A stretch of DNA of 64,000 nucleotides, taken from positions 1,302,001 to 1,366,000 of the forward strand of contig FSRV01000002.1 in NCBI GenBank assembly GCA_900142905.1, in the 5' to 3' direction. The notes under the pieces are model-generated. The model did not search any database. It was not told the DNA's origin and worked only from the letters and a program-made list of their open reading frames with translations. A program made the position numbers and the translations under genes. Position 1 is the first letter of the stretch, and each line of letters opens with the position of its first letter. Of the stretch, positions 9,026 through 17,144 are shown in pieces. The DNA comes from Burkholderia sp. GAS332. GTDB lineage: Bacteria > Pseudomonadota > Gammaproteobacteria > Burkholderiales > Burkholderiaceae.

Positions 9026-9769
9026 ATGGCTCCACGTTCCCGAAATCCCTCGTCTGCCGACGCAGAAACGCCGCTTCACACCGCGATCGGCGATGATTCG
9101 ATCAGCGTCGAGGCGCGCGTTTACGCGTCGATCACGGCGGCGTTGTTGCAAGGCCGCCTGCGGCCAGGCGCGCAACTGGTCGAGCGCGACCTCGCCGCGG
9201 CGTTCGGTTGCACGCGCGGCGCGTTGCGCAAGGTGCTGGCGCGGCTGGGTTTTGAGGGCAAGCTGGTGCTCGAGGCGAATCGCGGCGCATTTGTGCCGTC
9301 GCCATCGGAAGAAGACATTCGTCAGGTGTACCGCGCCCGGCAGATTGTCGAGGCGGGCATCGTTGCGGCGTTGTGCGGGAGTCTGAGTGCGGCTCACCAG
9401 CGCCGCCTGCGCGCCCATGTGCGCAGCGAAGAGAAGGCGTCACGCGCCGGCGCAATCGAGGAATCCGTGCGGCTCGCGGGCCAGTTTCATGTGTTATTGA
9501 CGGAGCTGGCGGGCGGGACGGAATTGCTCGGCCTGGTTGGGCAACTCGTCGCGAAGACCGAGTTGTACAAGGCGTTGTTCGACCCGTCGAAGGGTTCGAC
9601 CTGTTCCGCGGACGAGCATAGGCAGATTATCGAAGCGCTCGACGCGGGAGACCTGCGTGCGGCACTGGATACGATGCGCGAGCATCTGTCGGCGTTGGAG
9701 GAGCGGGTGGTCGAGCAGGTGCGCAAGAGCGCCGCAGGAGAGGATCTCGGTGCGGTGTTCGGCGTATAG
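9026..9769 (+). CDS. GntR-family (FCD/FadR subfamily) transcriptional regulator
   Basis: 247 residues. The winged helix spans ~25-95: VYASITAALLQGRLRPGAQL, VERDLAAAFGCTRGALRKVL, LEANRGAFV. The all-helical FCD ligand-binding domain spans ~105-230, with metal-ligand-type positions in QFHVLLTELAG and DEHRQIIEALDAGD. Such proteins are usually repressors of an adjacent catabolic or transport gene, released by a small carboxylate. Its divergent neighbour is the CynX-type permease, and two TGGT-N2-ACCA sites lie between them. The effector is unknown. Confidence 0.88.
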   Translation: MAPRSRNPSSADAETPLHTAIGDDSISVEARVYASITAALLQGRLRPGAQLVERDLAAAFGCTRGALRKVLARLGFEGKLVLEANRGAFVPSPSEEDIRQVYRARQIVEAGIVAALCGSLSAAHQRRLRAHVRSEEKASRAGAIEESVRLAGQFHVLLTELAGGTELLGLVGQLVAKTELYKALFDPSKGSTCSADEHRQIIEALDAGDLRAALDTMREHLSALEERVVEQVRKSAAGEDLGAVFGV

Positions 9770-9939
9770 AAAAGGAAGGGCAACTCATGCGACGCCGCAG
9801 CGCGCCGCTCAGGCTCGAGTCAACGAGTCAAGCCGGAGAAGGCGCGCGAAAGGCTTCGCGAACAAACTGAACAGCAGCAATTGACCACGCCCGGACCGAT
9901 CATGAGGTAAGCCAATGAGCGGTCAGCGTGCCGCCAGCC

Positions 9940-10212
9940 TTAACGGCGACGGAATTGCGTGTTGCGTGCGCCGCCGCCACCGGTGGCGCGCTCGTCTTTG
10001 TGACGGAAATTGATCCGGCCTTTGGTCAGATCGTAAACCGACAGTTCCAGCGTAACGCGGTCGCCCGCGAGAATACGGATGTGGTTCTTGCGCATGCGTC
10101 CGGACGCGTAAGCGCCAACCACGACGCCGTTGTCGAGCGTCACGCGGTAACGGCTATCCGGAAGTACTTCGTCGACGATACCGTCAAGTTCAAGCAGTTC
10201 TTCTTTCGCCAT
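9940..10212 (-). CDS. infA: Translation initiation factor IF-1, paralogue
   Basis: 90 residues from [11 protein letters not shown], preceded by a good AGGAG ribosome binding site; an upstream in-frame extension to 10320 is not credible. IF-1 binds the A site of the 30S subunit during initiation. The S1/OB fold is complete: [54 protein letters not shown]. It is longer than the usual 72 residues because of a Gly/Arg tail ([15 protein letters not shown]). Burkholderia relatives typically keep another infA in the ribosomal protein cluster. This isolated copy, next to a small hypothetical, is therefore probably the accessory paralogue. Confidence 0.93.
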   Translation of the reverse strand: MAKEELLELDGIVDEVLPDSRYRVTLDNGVVVGAYASGRMRKNHIRILAGDRVTLELSVYDLTKGRINFRHKDERATGGGGARNTQFRRR

Positions 10213-10344
10213 GCATAACTCCTGGTCGATGGGATAAGTGGGTGTTGGCCACGCAGTTAAGCCTGGCGCAACATCTGATACGGTTAACAGTTGGCTTTCA
10301 GGCCATCTGCGTTGCGGCAACAGCGGATTCGCTGATAGTACCGC

Positions 10345-10626
10345 TCAAAGATCGGCGACGGACTGGCCGTCTACGCGGCCGTCGATCAACTGTTCGGCGT
10401 GGGCCATGCACGCAATGCGCGCCTTGCCCGTGCCGTCAAACGGAAACAGATACTGCAGACGGAACACACGCCCGTCGGCCGCCGGATTGGCGCCCACGCG
10501 GCAGATGCGCACCGACGCGTCGTAGCCTGCGTCCGGATTGCGGCCCGTCTGAGCGCCAGCAGGGCGGCGCGGATAGACGAGCGGGTGAATTTCGTAACCC
10601 TTGTACGTCTTGACAACTGAATTCAT
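10345..10626 (-). CDS. Conserved hypothetical small protein
   Basis: 93 residues, beginning MNSVVKTYKGYEIHPLVY. It is soluble, with no signal peptide or membrane segment. The KTYKGYEIHPLVYP opening and the FRLQYLFPFDGTGKARIA segment look like a small compact beta-rich domain of a type I associate with Burkholderia. I cannot name a function. It lies upstream of infA on the same strand, 132 bp away, so the two may share transcription. Codon use looks normal for the region. Confidence 0.6.
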   Translation of the reverse strand: MNSVVKTYKGYEIHPLVYPRRPAGAQTGRNPDAGYDASVRICRVGANPAADGRVFRLQYLFPFDGTGKARIACMAHAEQLIDGRVDGQSVADL

Positions 10627-11108
10627 GAAGCACGTGTCCTGTATTACGTGGCCCGCGTGTCACGCGTGTTACGCGCGGCACAACAGACCCGGCGGCGCAG
10701 CACCTTGGGGCGCGCCGCCATGGAAAAAGATTGGCACAGGCCCGATGGCAAGGGCATGAGCGCGGCCGCGCAAAATCGCGGATTCGATGGAGAAGAAACA
10801 CGCTGATGTCGCGCAGACATCGGGCGCGTAAATGAACCACTCAGCTGCACAACTCGCGACGGCGAATGCAGGCGGCGCATTGCCGGAATGACGGGATCGC
10901 CGACGGGCAGCGGTCGAACAGTCGGGGGTGGTGCGGAGACGCCGATTGAACCTGTTTGGTACTGCCGCTTGTACTGCCGCTAGTGTGGATGCGGAATACA
11001 GCTATTCCAATATGATGCACTAAATGGGGCTAATTGGATAGCAAAAAGTTCCGCGCGCGACCAATCCGCCCAGCCGGCGGGGCTTTGGGCAAGAAATGGC
11101 TGCGACGA
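10627..11108. other. Intergenic region, no gene seen
   Basis: About 480 bp with no credible coding sequence. It contains a short direct repeat, TACTGCCGCT twice near 10960-10985, and a GC-rich CACGCG-type patch near 10640-10680. No RNA gene is recognisable. Confidence 0.5.
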
Positions 11109-11139
11109 ACGGCGTGCCGGGGTAAGACCGGCACGCCGT
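11109..11139 (-). terminator. Strong hairpin downstream of a small hypothetical gene
   Basis: 12-bp perfect stem (ACGGCGTGCCGG / CCGGCACGCCGT) with a 7-nt loop, 38 bp beyond the minus-strand stop at 11178. There is no clear T-run. Confidence 0.6.
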
Positions 11140-11177
11140 ATATGAGCTGGCGCCGTGACGGCGACGACGGGCGAATA

Positions 11178-11396
11178 TCAGCGGGTGGTCTCGGCGACGC
11201 GCTTTTGCAGCTCGCGTGAAGCGGCGAGCGGGATGCGCGCATCATCCCAGCCGGACAGCCATTCGACTTCCTTCGACGTAAAAATCTGCCCGTGATTGCG
11301 CAGAGTGTATTGCAACGAATCGATGATGTGATTGCGGATGATTTCCGGCGTGCCTTCGTCATCGAGCACGGCGCGAAACGCTTCGAGCGTGGCCAT
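11178..11396 (-). CDS. Small hypothetical protein
   Basis: 72 residues from MATLEAFRAVLDDEGTPE, with a GGAG site about 9 nt upstream. A longer frame exists, but its N-terminal part has the composition of read-through of non-coding DNA. The protein is acidic to neutral and probably helical (IIRNHIIDSLQYTLRNHGQI, SKEVEWLSGWDDARIPLAAS), with no export signal. The function is unknown. It is divergent from the YheO-type regulator gene and is followed by a strong hairpin. Confidence 0.55.
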   Translation of the reverse strand: MATLEAFRAVLDDEGTPEIIRNHIIDSLQYTLRNHGQIFTSKEVEWLSGWDDARIPLAASRELQKRVAETTR

Positions 11397-11745
11397 CTGT
11401 TGCTCCGTGAATGGGTTGGTTCTTTTATCGCACGAAAAAAAAACCCATGCCAAGCGGACAAAAATCGCTCGGTGCGGATGCAACAACTGGAACGTGTGCG
11501 CCGCATGCTGTCGCGCACCCATCAAAGCCCTGCGCGCGATGCGGCCCCGCAATAAAATAGCCGCGGTGCTGTCGCCATGCCGTCGCGGTCGCCGCTGCCG
11601 ATTGGGGTCGTTACAATGGCGAGTTGCCGCGCCTGGCTGCCCGGCATTGCTGTGCCTACCTCGCCTGCCGGCCATAACCTCGGCGCCCCGATTGGCTCAT
11701 TGGGGCGAAAGCGGCGCCGCATCCCTCGAACACTGCGATTTCTCA

Positions 11746-12390
11746 ATGCGCAAGACAACCGACTCTCCCGTGAAAGACCTGCTGCTGGACCGCTACGCAC
11801 CGATTGCAGACGGCATCGCGGCGCTGTTCTATCCGTGTGCCGAAGTCGTGATTCACGACCTGCGCGATCAGACCATCGCGTATCTCGTGAACAATCTGTC
11901 GAAGCTCGAAGTCGGCGGCCCCTCGGTGCTCGACGAAGTCCACTATGCGGCGCGCGGCCGGACGATCGGGCCGTACGAGAAGCTGAATTGGGACGGCCGT
12001 CGCATGCGCTGCGTGAGCAACATTCTGTTCGACGACGATGGCAAGCCGGCCGGCATGCTGTGCGTCAACTTCAACATTGCGGTGTTCGAGGATGTGCGCT
12101 CCACGCTCGATTTGTTCATCAAAGGCGGCAATCTGACGGAGGCGCCCGCGGAGGAGTTGTTCCGCGACGACTGGCAGGACCGTATCAACACCTTCCTCCA
12201 CACCTGGCTGCGCGAGCGGCAAATCGGCATCAATGCGCTCACGCGTGAACACAAGCGGGAAATCGTCGAGGCGCTGCATGCGCAAGGCGCGTTTCGCGGC
12301 CGCAGTTCCGCGAACTATGTAGCCGCCGTGCTGACGATGGGGCGCGCCACCGTCTATAAGATTCTGAAGCAGATGAAAGAGGGCGGTTGA
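11746..12390 (+). CDS. YheO/DauR-like PAS-HTH transcriptional regulator
   Basis: 214 residues from MRKTTDSPVKDLLLDRYAP. Residues ~10-125 form the YheO-like PAS domain (PCAEVVIHDLRDQTIAYLVN, GPYEKLNWDGRRMRCVSNI, MLCVNFNIAVFEDV). Residues ~165-212 are the helix-turn-helix (HKREIVEALHAQGAFRGRSS, VAAVLTMGRATVYKILKQMK). Relatives such as DauR and DguR control amino-acid or D-amino-acid catabolism. The next gene encodes a putrescine-oxidase-type flavoprotein, so control of the 12.5-16.0 kb cluster is possible. The cluster also has its own XRE-cupin regulator, so the division of labour is unclear. Confidence 0.82.
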   Translation: MRKTTDSPVKDLLLDRYAPIADGIAALFYPCAEVVIHDLRDQTIAYLVNNLSKLEVGGPSVLDEVHYAARGRTIGPYEKLNWDGRRMRCVSNILFDDDGKPAGMLCVNFNIAVFEDVRSTLDLFIKGGNLTEAPAEELFRDDWQDRINTFLHTWLRERQIGINALTREHKREIVEALHAQGAFRGRSSANYVAAVLTMGRATVYKILKQMKEGG

Positions 12391-12524
12391 CGCTCCGCAA
12401 ATTCCGCCGACAGCCCGGAATACCTGAAATCTCTACCGTCTAGCACGCTTCATTGCCCTCTTGTACCGCGCGACGCGACAAGGCGGTTTTAGCTCGCGCT
12501 TGCCTTGGTGAAAAATTAGTGCTA

Positions 12525-12560
12525 TTTTTTCATGAAATTAATGATTGATTTTTTCATGGA
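12525..12560 (+). promoter_or_regulatory. Direct-repeat operator candidate before the puu-like operon
   Basis: ATTTTTTCATGRA occurs at 12525-12537 and 12548-12560, 23 bp apart, about two helical turns. The second copy overlaps the ribosome binding site of the oxidoreductase gene. It could be the site of the XRE-cupin (PuuR-like) repressor encoded in the operon. Confidence 0.4.
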
Positions 12561-12569
12561 GCGGCCCCG

Positions 12570-13859
12570 ATGTTCCATCAGTCCGCCGAGCACGTCGCTA
12601 GTTACTACGCGCGCACCTATCCAGGCTCGATCCCACTGCGCCCGACTTTGGAGGAGCGCCTCGACACCGAGGTATTAATCGTCGGAGCCGGTTTCAGCGG
12701 CTTGCACACGGCGCTGCGCCTGGCGCTCGCAGGCAAGCGTGTCACCTTGCTCGAGGCCAGCCGGGTGGCCTGGGCGGCGTCCGGGCGCAATGGTGGCCAG
12801 GCCTTGCTCGGCTGGTCCTGTGACATGCCGCCGCTGGAGGCCGCGTTGGGGCTGGAACGTGCTCGCCAGCTGTGGGACAGCATGCGCTGGGCCGCCAGGG
12901 AAATACGTGAGCTGCCGCAGCGGCATGCTTTTGATGCGGACTACCGTGCCGGAAGTCTGTGGGCGGCGGTGTTGCCGCGCCGCGTTGCACTGCTACAGGA
13001 GGCTCAGCGGGAAGCCGAGGAGAAATGGCGCTATGACGGGATGCGCTTAATTCCTCGCGCGGAGATGCCCGAATGGATTGCGAGTGATCGCTACCATGCG
13101 GCGCTCTACGATCCCGAGGCGGGCCACCTGAATCCGCTGAAGTTGGCCCAAGGCCTGGCGGCGGCGATCGAGCAGGCCGGGGGGCGCATTTTCGAACAGA
13201 GCCAGGTGCAGGAGTATCGCGAAACGTCTGGCGGTTATGTTGTGAGCACCGACAAGGGCGAAGTGCGTGCAGACGTGCTGGTGCTCGCCTGCAACGCCTA
13301 TATCGACCGCCTCGACCGCAAACTGTCGAGGCGCATGCTGCCGGTCGGCACGTATCAGGTTGCCACCGCGCCGCTGGCGCCGGAACTGGCCCGCTCGCTG
13401 CTGCCGCGCAACAGTTGCGTCATCGACAACCAGTTTGTTCCCGACTACTTCCGCTTGAGTCCGGATAACCGCCTGCTATTCGGCGGCGGCTGCACCTACG
13501 CGGGCGGTATTCCCAAGGATATTGCGGCGGCCACGCGGCCCTACCTGGAACGGGCGTTCCCGCAACTGCGCGGGGTGGAAGTGGAATTTGCCTGGGGCGG
13601 GCATATCGATATCAGCATGAAACGCACGCCGGATATTGGCCGGCAAGGCGAGCGCTACTGGCTGCAAGGCTATTCGGGGCACGGCGTGCTTCCCACGCTC
13701 GCTGCTGCCCGCGCCGTCGCGGACGCGATCCTCGGTGACGACGAATTGCTGGGCCTGTACCAGGCCATCGACAATCCGCCTTTTCCCGGCGGCGCGTTGC
13801 TGGCGGCGCCGCTGGAGGTCATGGGCAAGACCTGGTATCGTCTGCGCGATAGAGTCTGA
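12570..13859 (+). CDS. puuB: FAD-dependent gamma-glutamylputrescine oxidase-like protein (PuuB type)
   Basis: 429 residues. A Rossmann FAD motif lies near residues 34-60 (EVLIVGAGFSGLHTALRLAL), followed by SGRNGGQALLGWS, the usual DadA/PuuB-type second motif. C-terminal family features are GGGCTYAGGIP, WGGHIDISMKRTPDIG and YSGHGVLPTLAAA. PuuB oxidises gamma-glutamyl-putrescine to the aldehyde with release of ammonia and H2O2. Neighbouring PuuR- and PuuA-like genes on the same strand make this assignment better than generic D-amino-acid dehydrogenase. Substrate range could still be another polyamine or amine. Confidence 0.82.
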   Translation: MFHQSAEHVASYYARTYPGSIPLRPTLEERLDTEVLIVGAGFSGLHTALRLALAGKRVTLLEASRVAWAASGRNGGQALLGWSCDMPPLEAALGLERARQLWDSMRWAAREIRELPQRHAFDADYRAGSLWAAVLPRRVALLQEAQREAEEKWRYDGMRLIPRAEMPEWIASDRYHAALYDPEAGHLNPLKLAQGLAAAIEQAGGRIFEQSQVQEYRETSGGYVVSTDKGEVRADVLVLACNAYIDRLDRKLSRRMLPVGTYQVATAPLAPELARSLLPRNSCVIDNQFVPDYFRLSPDNRLLFGGGCTYAGGIPKDIAAATRPYLERAFPQLRGVEVEFAWGGHIDISMKRTPDIGRQGERYWLQGYSGHGVLPTLAAARAVADAILGDDELLGLYQAIDNPPFPGGALLAAPLEVMGKTWYRLRDRV

Positions 13860-13874
13860 GAGAAGGGGCGGAAG

Positions 13875-14432
13875 ATGAACAAGCAGGAAGAAATTGAAGG
13901 TCTCGCGATACTGATTCGGGACCTGCGCAAGCATAAGAAAGTGACGTTGGGCGCATTGGCGGAAAAGATCGGCCGCTCGGTGGGTTTCCTTTCCCAGATC
14001 GAGCGCGGCCTCTCTCGCCCGACTGTGGGCGACCTGACCGCCATCGGCGAAGCCTTGGGTGTACCCACCACGTATTTCTATAACCTGAGCAAGCCGCGCG
14101 CACTGCCTTGGGTGACCCGGCCGGATGAACGCCGCACCCTCTATTACGCCGAGGGTGTGACTGACGTGTTGGTGTCGCCGAATATGTCGGCGGGTTTCTC
14201 CATGCTGGAAAGCCACCTGGCCCCAGGCGCCAGCAGCGGTGATAGACCGTTGAACGACAGCGACGAGCAAGGTGGCTTCGTCCTCGAAGGCGAGTTGACC
14301 ATCTGGCTGGACGACGGGGCACAGCCGGTGACCTTGGGCCCTAACGACGGCTTCCAGGTGCCGGCGCACGCGCGGTTCCGCTATGCCAACCTTTCCGACG
14401 AACCGACGCGGGTGCTTTGGGTGTTCGCCTAG
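13875..14432 (+). CDS. puuR: XRE-cupin transcriptional regulator (PuuR-like)
   Basis: 185 residues. The lambda-Cro-type HTH is at ~10-65 (RDLRKHKKVTLGALAEKIG, SVGFLSQIERGLSRPTVGDL). The cupin domain is at ~110-183 (EGELTIWLDDGAQPVTLGPN, DGFQVPAHARFRYANL). PuuR represses putrescine utilisation genes and is relieved by putrescine. The gene starts 15 bp after puuB and precedes the puuA-like gene, so it is embedded in the operon and would autoregulate. The direct repeat before puuB is a candidate site. Confidence 0.82.
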   Translation: MNKQEEIEGLAILIRDLRKHKKVTLGALAEKIGRSVGFLSQIERGLSRPTVGDLTAIGEALGVPTTYFYNLSKPRALPWVTRPDERRTLYYAEGVTDVLVSPNMSAGFSMLESHLAPGASSGDRPLNDSDEQGGFVLEGELTIWLDDGAQPVTLGPNDGFQVPAHARFRYANLSDEPTRVLWVFA

Positions 14433-14633
14433 CATTCAGGTTGGATCCGGACGCAGCAGGGCACGCTGCGCCGAATGAAGATTCGGATCACTGATTAATT
14501 GCGTCATGCATGGACGTCATCAGTGGACGTTGTGAATGCCACGTCCCGTTGCGCAGCCGACCTGCCTGTCTCGGTCCATCGCAACCTTGAATTGAATCTC
14601 AATCATCACCTTTTGCGTGAGAAGGACAACACC

Positions 14634-15980
14634 ATGACTTCCCCCAGCACCGACCTGCTCAGCGAAGTGCGCGCCTTCCGCGCGGCGCATCCCGAGGTGC
14701 GTTACGTCGACCTCATTTGTCTGGATATCCCCGGGCACTTTTATGGCAAACGATACCCCGTGGACATGCTCGAGAAGGTCGCGGCCGGCAGTCTCCTGAA
14801 GCTGCCTCAGAACTGCATTTTGCTCGGTGCGCAGGGCGGCTTGTACCCGATCGGCGACTATTGCTTCAACGACGGCGACCCGGATGCGGTGCGCCGCCTG
14901 ATTGCCGGCACCCTCAAGCCTGTGCGATGGGAGAGTCAACCATTGGGCCAGATGTTGATCAGCTCGGACGGCACCGAGGCACCCATCGAGTTCGAGCCAC
15001 GCGAGGTCCTGGCGCGCGTGCTGAAGCGCCTCGAACGGCGCGGCATCCACCCGGTCGTGGCCTTCGAACTGGAGTTTTACCTGTTCGACGCCAGGCTCGC
15101 GGACGGTCTGCCGCAGTTCCCGCGCGATCCGTTCTGTGACGACAGGGACGACCAGCCAAACATGCATATCGAGCGACTGTCGCGCTTCTCCAGCGTGCTG
15201 GGTGAGATGGTCGACGCCACGCGCGAGCAGGGCGTGGATGCCACCGTGATCACGGCTGAACTGGGACCGGGGCAGTTCGAGATCAACTTCGACCACAACG
15301 ACGACGGTCTGCGCGCCGCGGACTGGGCCGCCTTGTTCTGCCGAAGCACGCGCGGCGTGGCGATGAAACACGGCTACCGCGCCAGCTTCATGAGCAAGCC
15401 ATATCTGCATGCGCCGGGCAGCGGCATGCATGTGCACGTGAGTCTCTATGACGAGGCCGGCAACAATCTGCTGGCTGCAGACGGCCAGCGGCCCTTGCGC
15501 CACGCGGTGGCCGGGTGTCTCGCGCTTCTGCCGCATTGCATGCCGGTCTTCGCTGCCAATCACAACGCTTTTCGCCGCTATGGCTGGAAGGCGAATGCCG
15601 CCAGCCGTGGCAGCTGGGGCTTCGAGGATCGCGATGCCTGCATTCGCATTCCCGAATCGGATGATCGCAACCTGCGCATCGAACATCGCGTGGCGGGCGC
15701 CGACGCAAACCCTTACCTTGTGCTGGCCGCCATCCTCACCAGTATGGAGCACGGGCTCGACGCCGGTCGCGAGCCGATCGCGCCGCTCAATGAGGACCGC
15801 AGGAGCGGCATCGATTTTCCGAAAGACATGCTCACGGCCGTCGCCGCGATGCAGAATCATCCGGTGGTGCGCGAGGGTATGGGGGAAGAGTTCGTGATGG
15901 TCTACTGCGAGAACAAACGCCAGGACCATCTGGATTTCATGAGCGAGGTGAACGCGCGGGAATACCGCTGGTTCCTTTGA
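14634..15980 (+). CDS. puuA: Glutamine synthetase family protein, gamma-glutamylputrescine synthetase-like (PuuA)
   Basis: 448 residues from MTSPSTDLLSEVRAF; a 45-codon upstream extension in frame looks non-coding, and GAGAAGG precedes the chosen ATG. The enzyme ligates glutamate to putrescine using ATP. Glutamine-synthetase motifs are present: VAFELEFYLFD, AELGPGQFEINFDHNDDG, GSGMHVHVSLYD, NHNAFRRYGW, RIEHRVAGADANPYLVLA. The C-terminal EYRWFL is typical of PuuA-type proteins. It follows the FAD oxidase and PuuR-like genes, supporting polyamine rather than ammonia assimilation. There is a ~200-bp gap after puuR, so an internal promoter is possible. Confidence 0.85.
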   Translation: MTSPSTDLLSEVRAFRAAHPEVRYVDLICLDIPGHFYGKRYPVDMLEKVAAGSLLKLPQNCILLGAQGGLYPIGDYCFNDGDPDAVRRLIAGTLKPVRWESQPLGQMLISSDGTEAPIEFEPREVLARVLKRLERRGIHPVVAFELEFYLFDARLADGLPQFPRDPFCDDRDDQPNMHIERLSRFSSVLGEMVDATREQGVDATVITAELGPGQFEINFDHNDDGLRAADWAALFCRSTRGVAMKHGYRASFMSKPYLHAPGSGMHVHVSLYDEAGNNLLAADGQRPLRHAVAGCLALLPHCMPVFAANHNAFRRYGWKANAASRGSWGFEDRDACIRIPESDDRNLRIEHRVAGADANPYLVLAAILTSMEHGLDAGREPIAPLNEDRRSGIDFPKDMLTAVAAMQNHPVVREGMGEEFVMVYCENKRQDHLDFMSEVNAREYRWFL

Positions 15981-16174
15981 GCGCTGGCGGTTTTTTTGCC
16001 GCGCAGGCGGCTACGCCTCGCGACTGTCGATCGCTTACCGCGTAAGCTTGCATCATCTATCTTTCACGCGCCGGCACAGGTTTAAAATAACGGTCGCAAC
16101 ACAATCACGTCCTCTGTTCTGGAGGACGTCGGCCCGTTTATAAAAATTCCGTTGATCGGGACAGGAGTAGTTGA

Positions 16175-16369
16175 ATGGTGCGTTATCGACACTACAAAGG
16201 CGGCATTTACGAGCTGGTTTGCGAGGCGACGCTGGAGTCCGATCCGACGGTCACGATGATCGTCTACAAAGCCAGCAATGGTACGATCTGGACGCGTCCG
16301 GCTTCGGTGTTTTTCGAGCTGGTCGACATCGACGGCACCAAGGTGCCACGCTTCGCGCCGATCAACTAG
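16175..16369 (+). CDS. DUF1653-type small protein
   Basis: 64 residues, start preceded by AGGAG. The sequence RYRHYKGGIYELVCEATLES, then TMIVYKASNGTIWTRP and FFELVD, matches my memory of the DUF1653 family, a small SH3-like fold of unknown function that is widespread in proteobacteria. It is soluble. It lies 80 bp before a Pmp3/YqaE-type membrane protein gene on the same strand; a functional link is not established. Confidence 0.75.
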   Translation: MVRYRHYKGGIYELVCEATLESDPTVTMIVYKASNGTIWTRPASVFFELVDIDGTKVPRFAPIN

Positions 16370-16449
16370 GCGGGCGCGTTCAAGCGATCGCAAGCGCGAT
16401 CGCACCCGAAGAACGCGTACTGCCAGGTCAATACAAACAGGAAATCTGA

Positions 16450-16644
16450 ATGCGTCTTTTGCTTGCCATCCTTCTGCCGTGGTTTCAGTTCTTCACGATC
16501 GGCCGGCCGTTTGCCGGGATCATCTGCCTGATCTTGCAGATCACGCTGATTGGCTGGATTCCGGCCGCGATCTGGTCGGTGTATGCACTGAGCCAGTACA
16601 ACACCGACAAGAAAATCGCCCGGGCGATGGGCAACGGGCGTTAA
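16450..16644 (+). CDS. YqaE/Pmp3-family small membrane protein
   Basis: 64 residues with two hydrophobic segments (MRLLLAILLPWFQFFTIG and GIICLILQITLIGWIPAAIW) followed by SVYALSQYNTDKKIARAMG. This is the usual UPF0057/Pmp3 layout. These inner-membrane proteins are often stress-induced and affect membrane potential in other organisms; the role here is unknown. It converges on the ferredoxin gene, with a hairpin between. Confidence 0.78.
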   Translation: MRLLLAILLPWFQFFTIGRPFAGIICLILQITLIGWIPAAIWSVYALSQYNTDKKIARAMGNGR

Positions 16645-16664
16645 GGCTGAAGGCGAGGTCGGCG

Positions 16665-16686
16665 GCGCTAAACACGGTTTTAGCGC
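16665..16686. terminator. Hairpin between convergent genes
   Basis: 8-bp stem GCGCTAAA / TTTAGCGC with a 6-nt loop, spanning the stop codon of the ferredoxin gene. A plausible bidirectional terminator. Confidence 0.45.
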
Positions 16687-16988
16687 TGCTGTAATTCAAC
16701 CGCATCCGGCACTTCGATCACCACATCGGTTTCCGCGATCGCCACGCACGGCAGGATGTAGCCCTCCGCTTTTTCTTCGCGACTCAAACCCGGCCACTCG
16801 ATCGTGTAGCGCACGCGTCCCGCTGTCATTTTGCATAGACACGTGCGACAGGTGCCATTACGGCACGAGCGCGGCAGGCGCAGATTCGCGAAGCCGGCGG
16901 CTTCGAGGATCGTGAGCGAATCGGGCGCTTCGAAGCTTTGGCCGAGCGGCTCGACGCGAACGAGAAAAGGGCTTGGGGTGTCCGGCAT
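16680..16988 (-). CDS. [2Fe-2S] plant-type ferredoxin
   Basis: 102 residues from MPDTPSPFLVRV; an upstream ATG at 17036 would add 16 residues lacking family character. The cluster ligands are in CRNGTCRTCLC (C-x4-C-x2-C) with the fourth Cys in ILPCVA about 30 residues later, as expected for plant-type ferredoxins. EAAGFANLRLPRSCRNG is the usual lead-in. It is a soluble electron carrier; the partner is unknown because no oxygenase or reductase is adjacent. Confidence 0.88.
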   Translation of the reverse strand: MPDTPSPFLVRVEPLGQSFEAPDSLTILEAAGFANLRLPRSCRNGTCRTCLCKMTAGRVRYTIEWPGLSREEKAEGYILPCVAIAETDVVIEVPDAVELQQR

Positions 16989-17144
16989 GAATGGATGCGA
17001 CAGGGTTGAGCGAAAGGTCAAACACCGACTGTACACGGCGACGGATAAGCAGGATGGTAACCGAAGCCCTGCGACAGTAAGGATTGTGTAATTTTTTGTC
17101 TGTGATGATAGCGTTTGATCTCCTTCCTTGGAGTCAAGTAAACC

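Noticed and set aside
14520..15929. 469-codon minus-strand ORF
   Set aside because: Antisense shadow of the puuA-like gene, a common effect of high-GC codon use.
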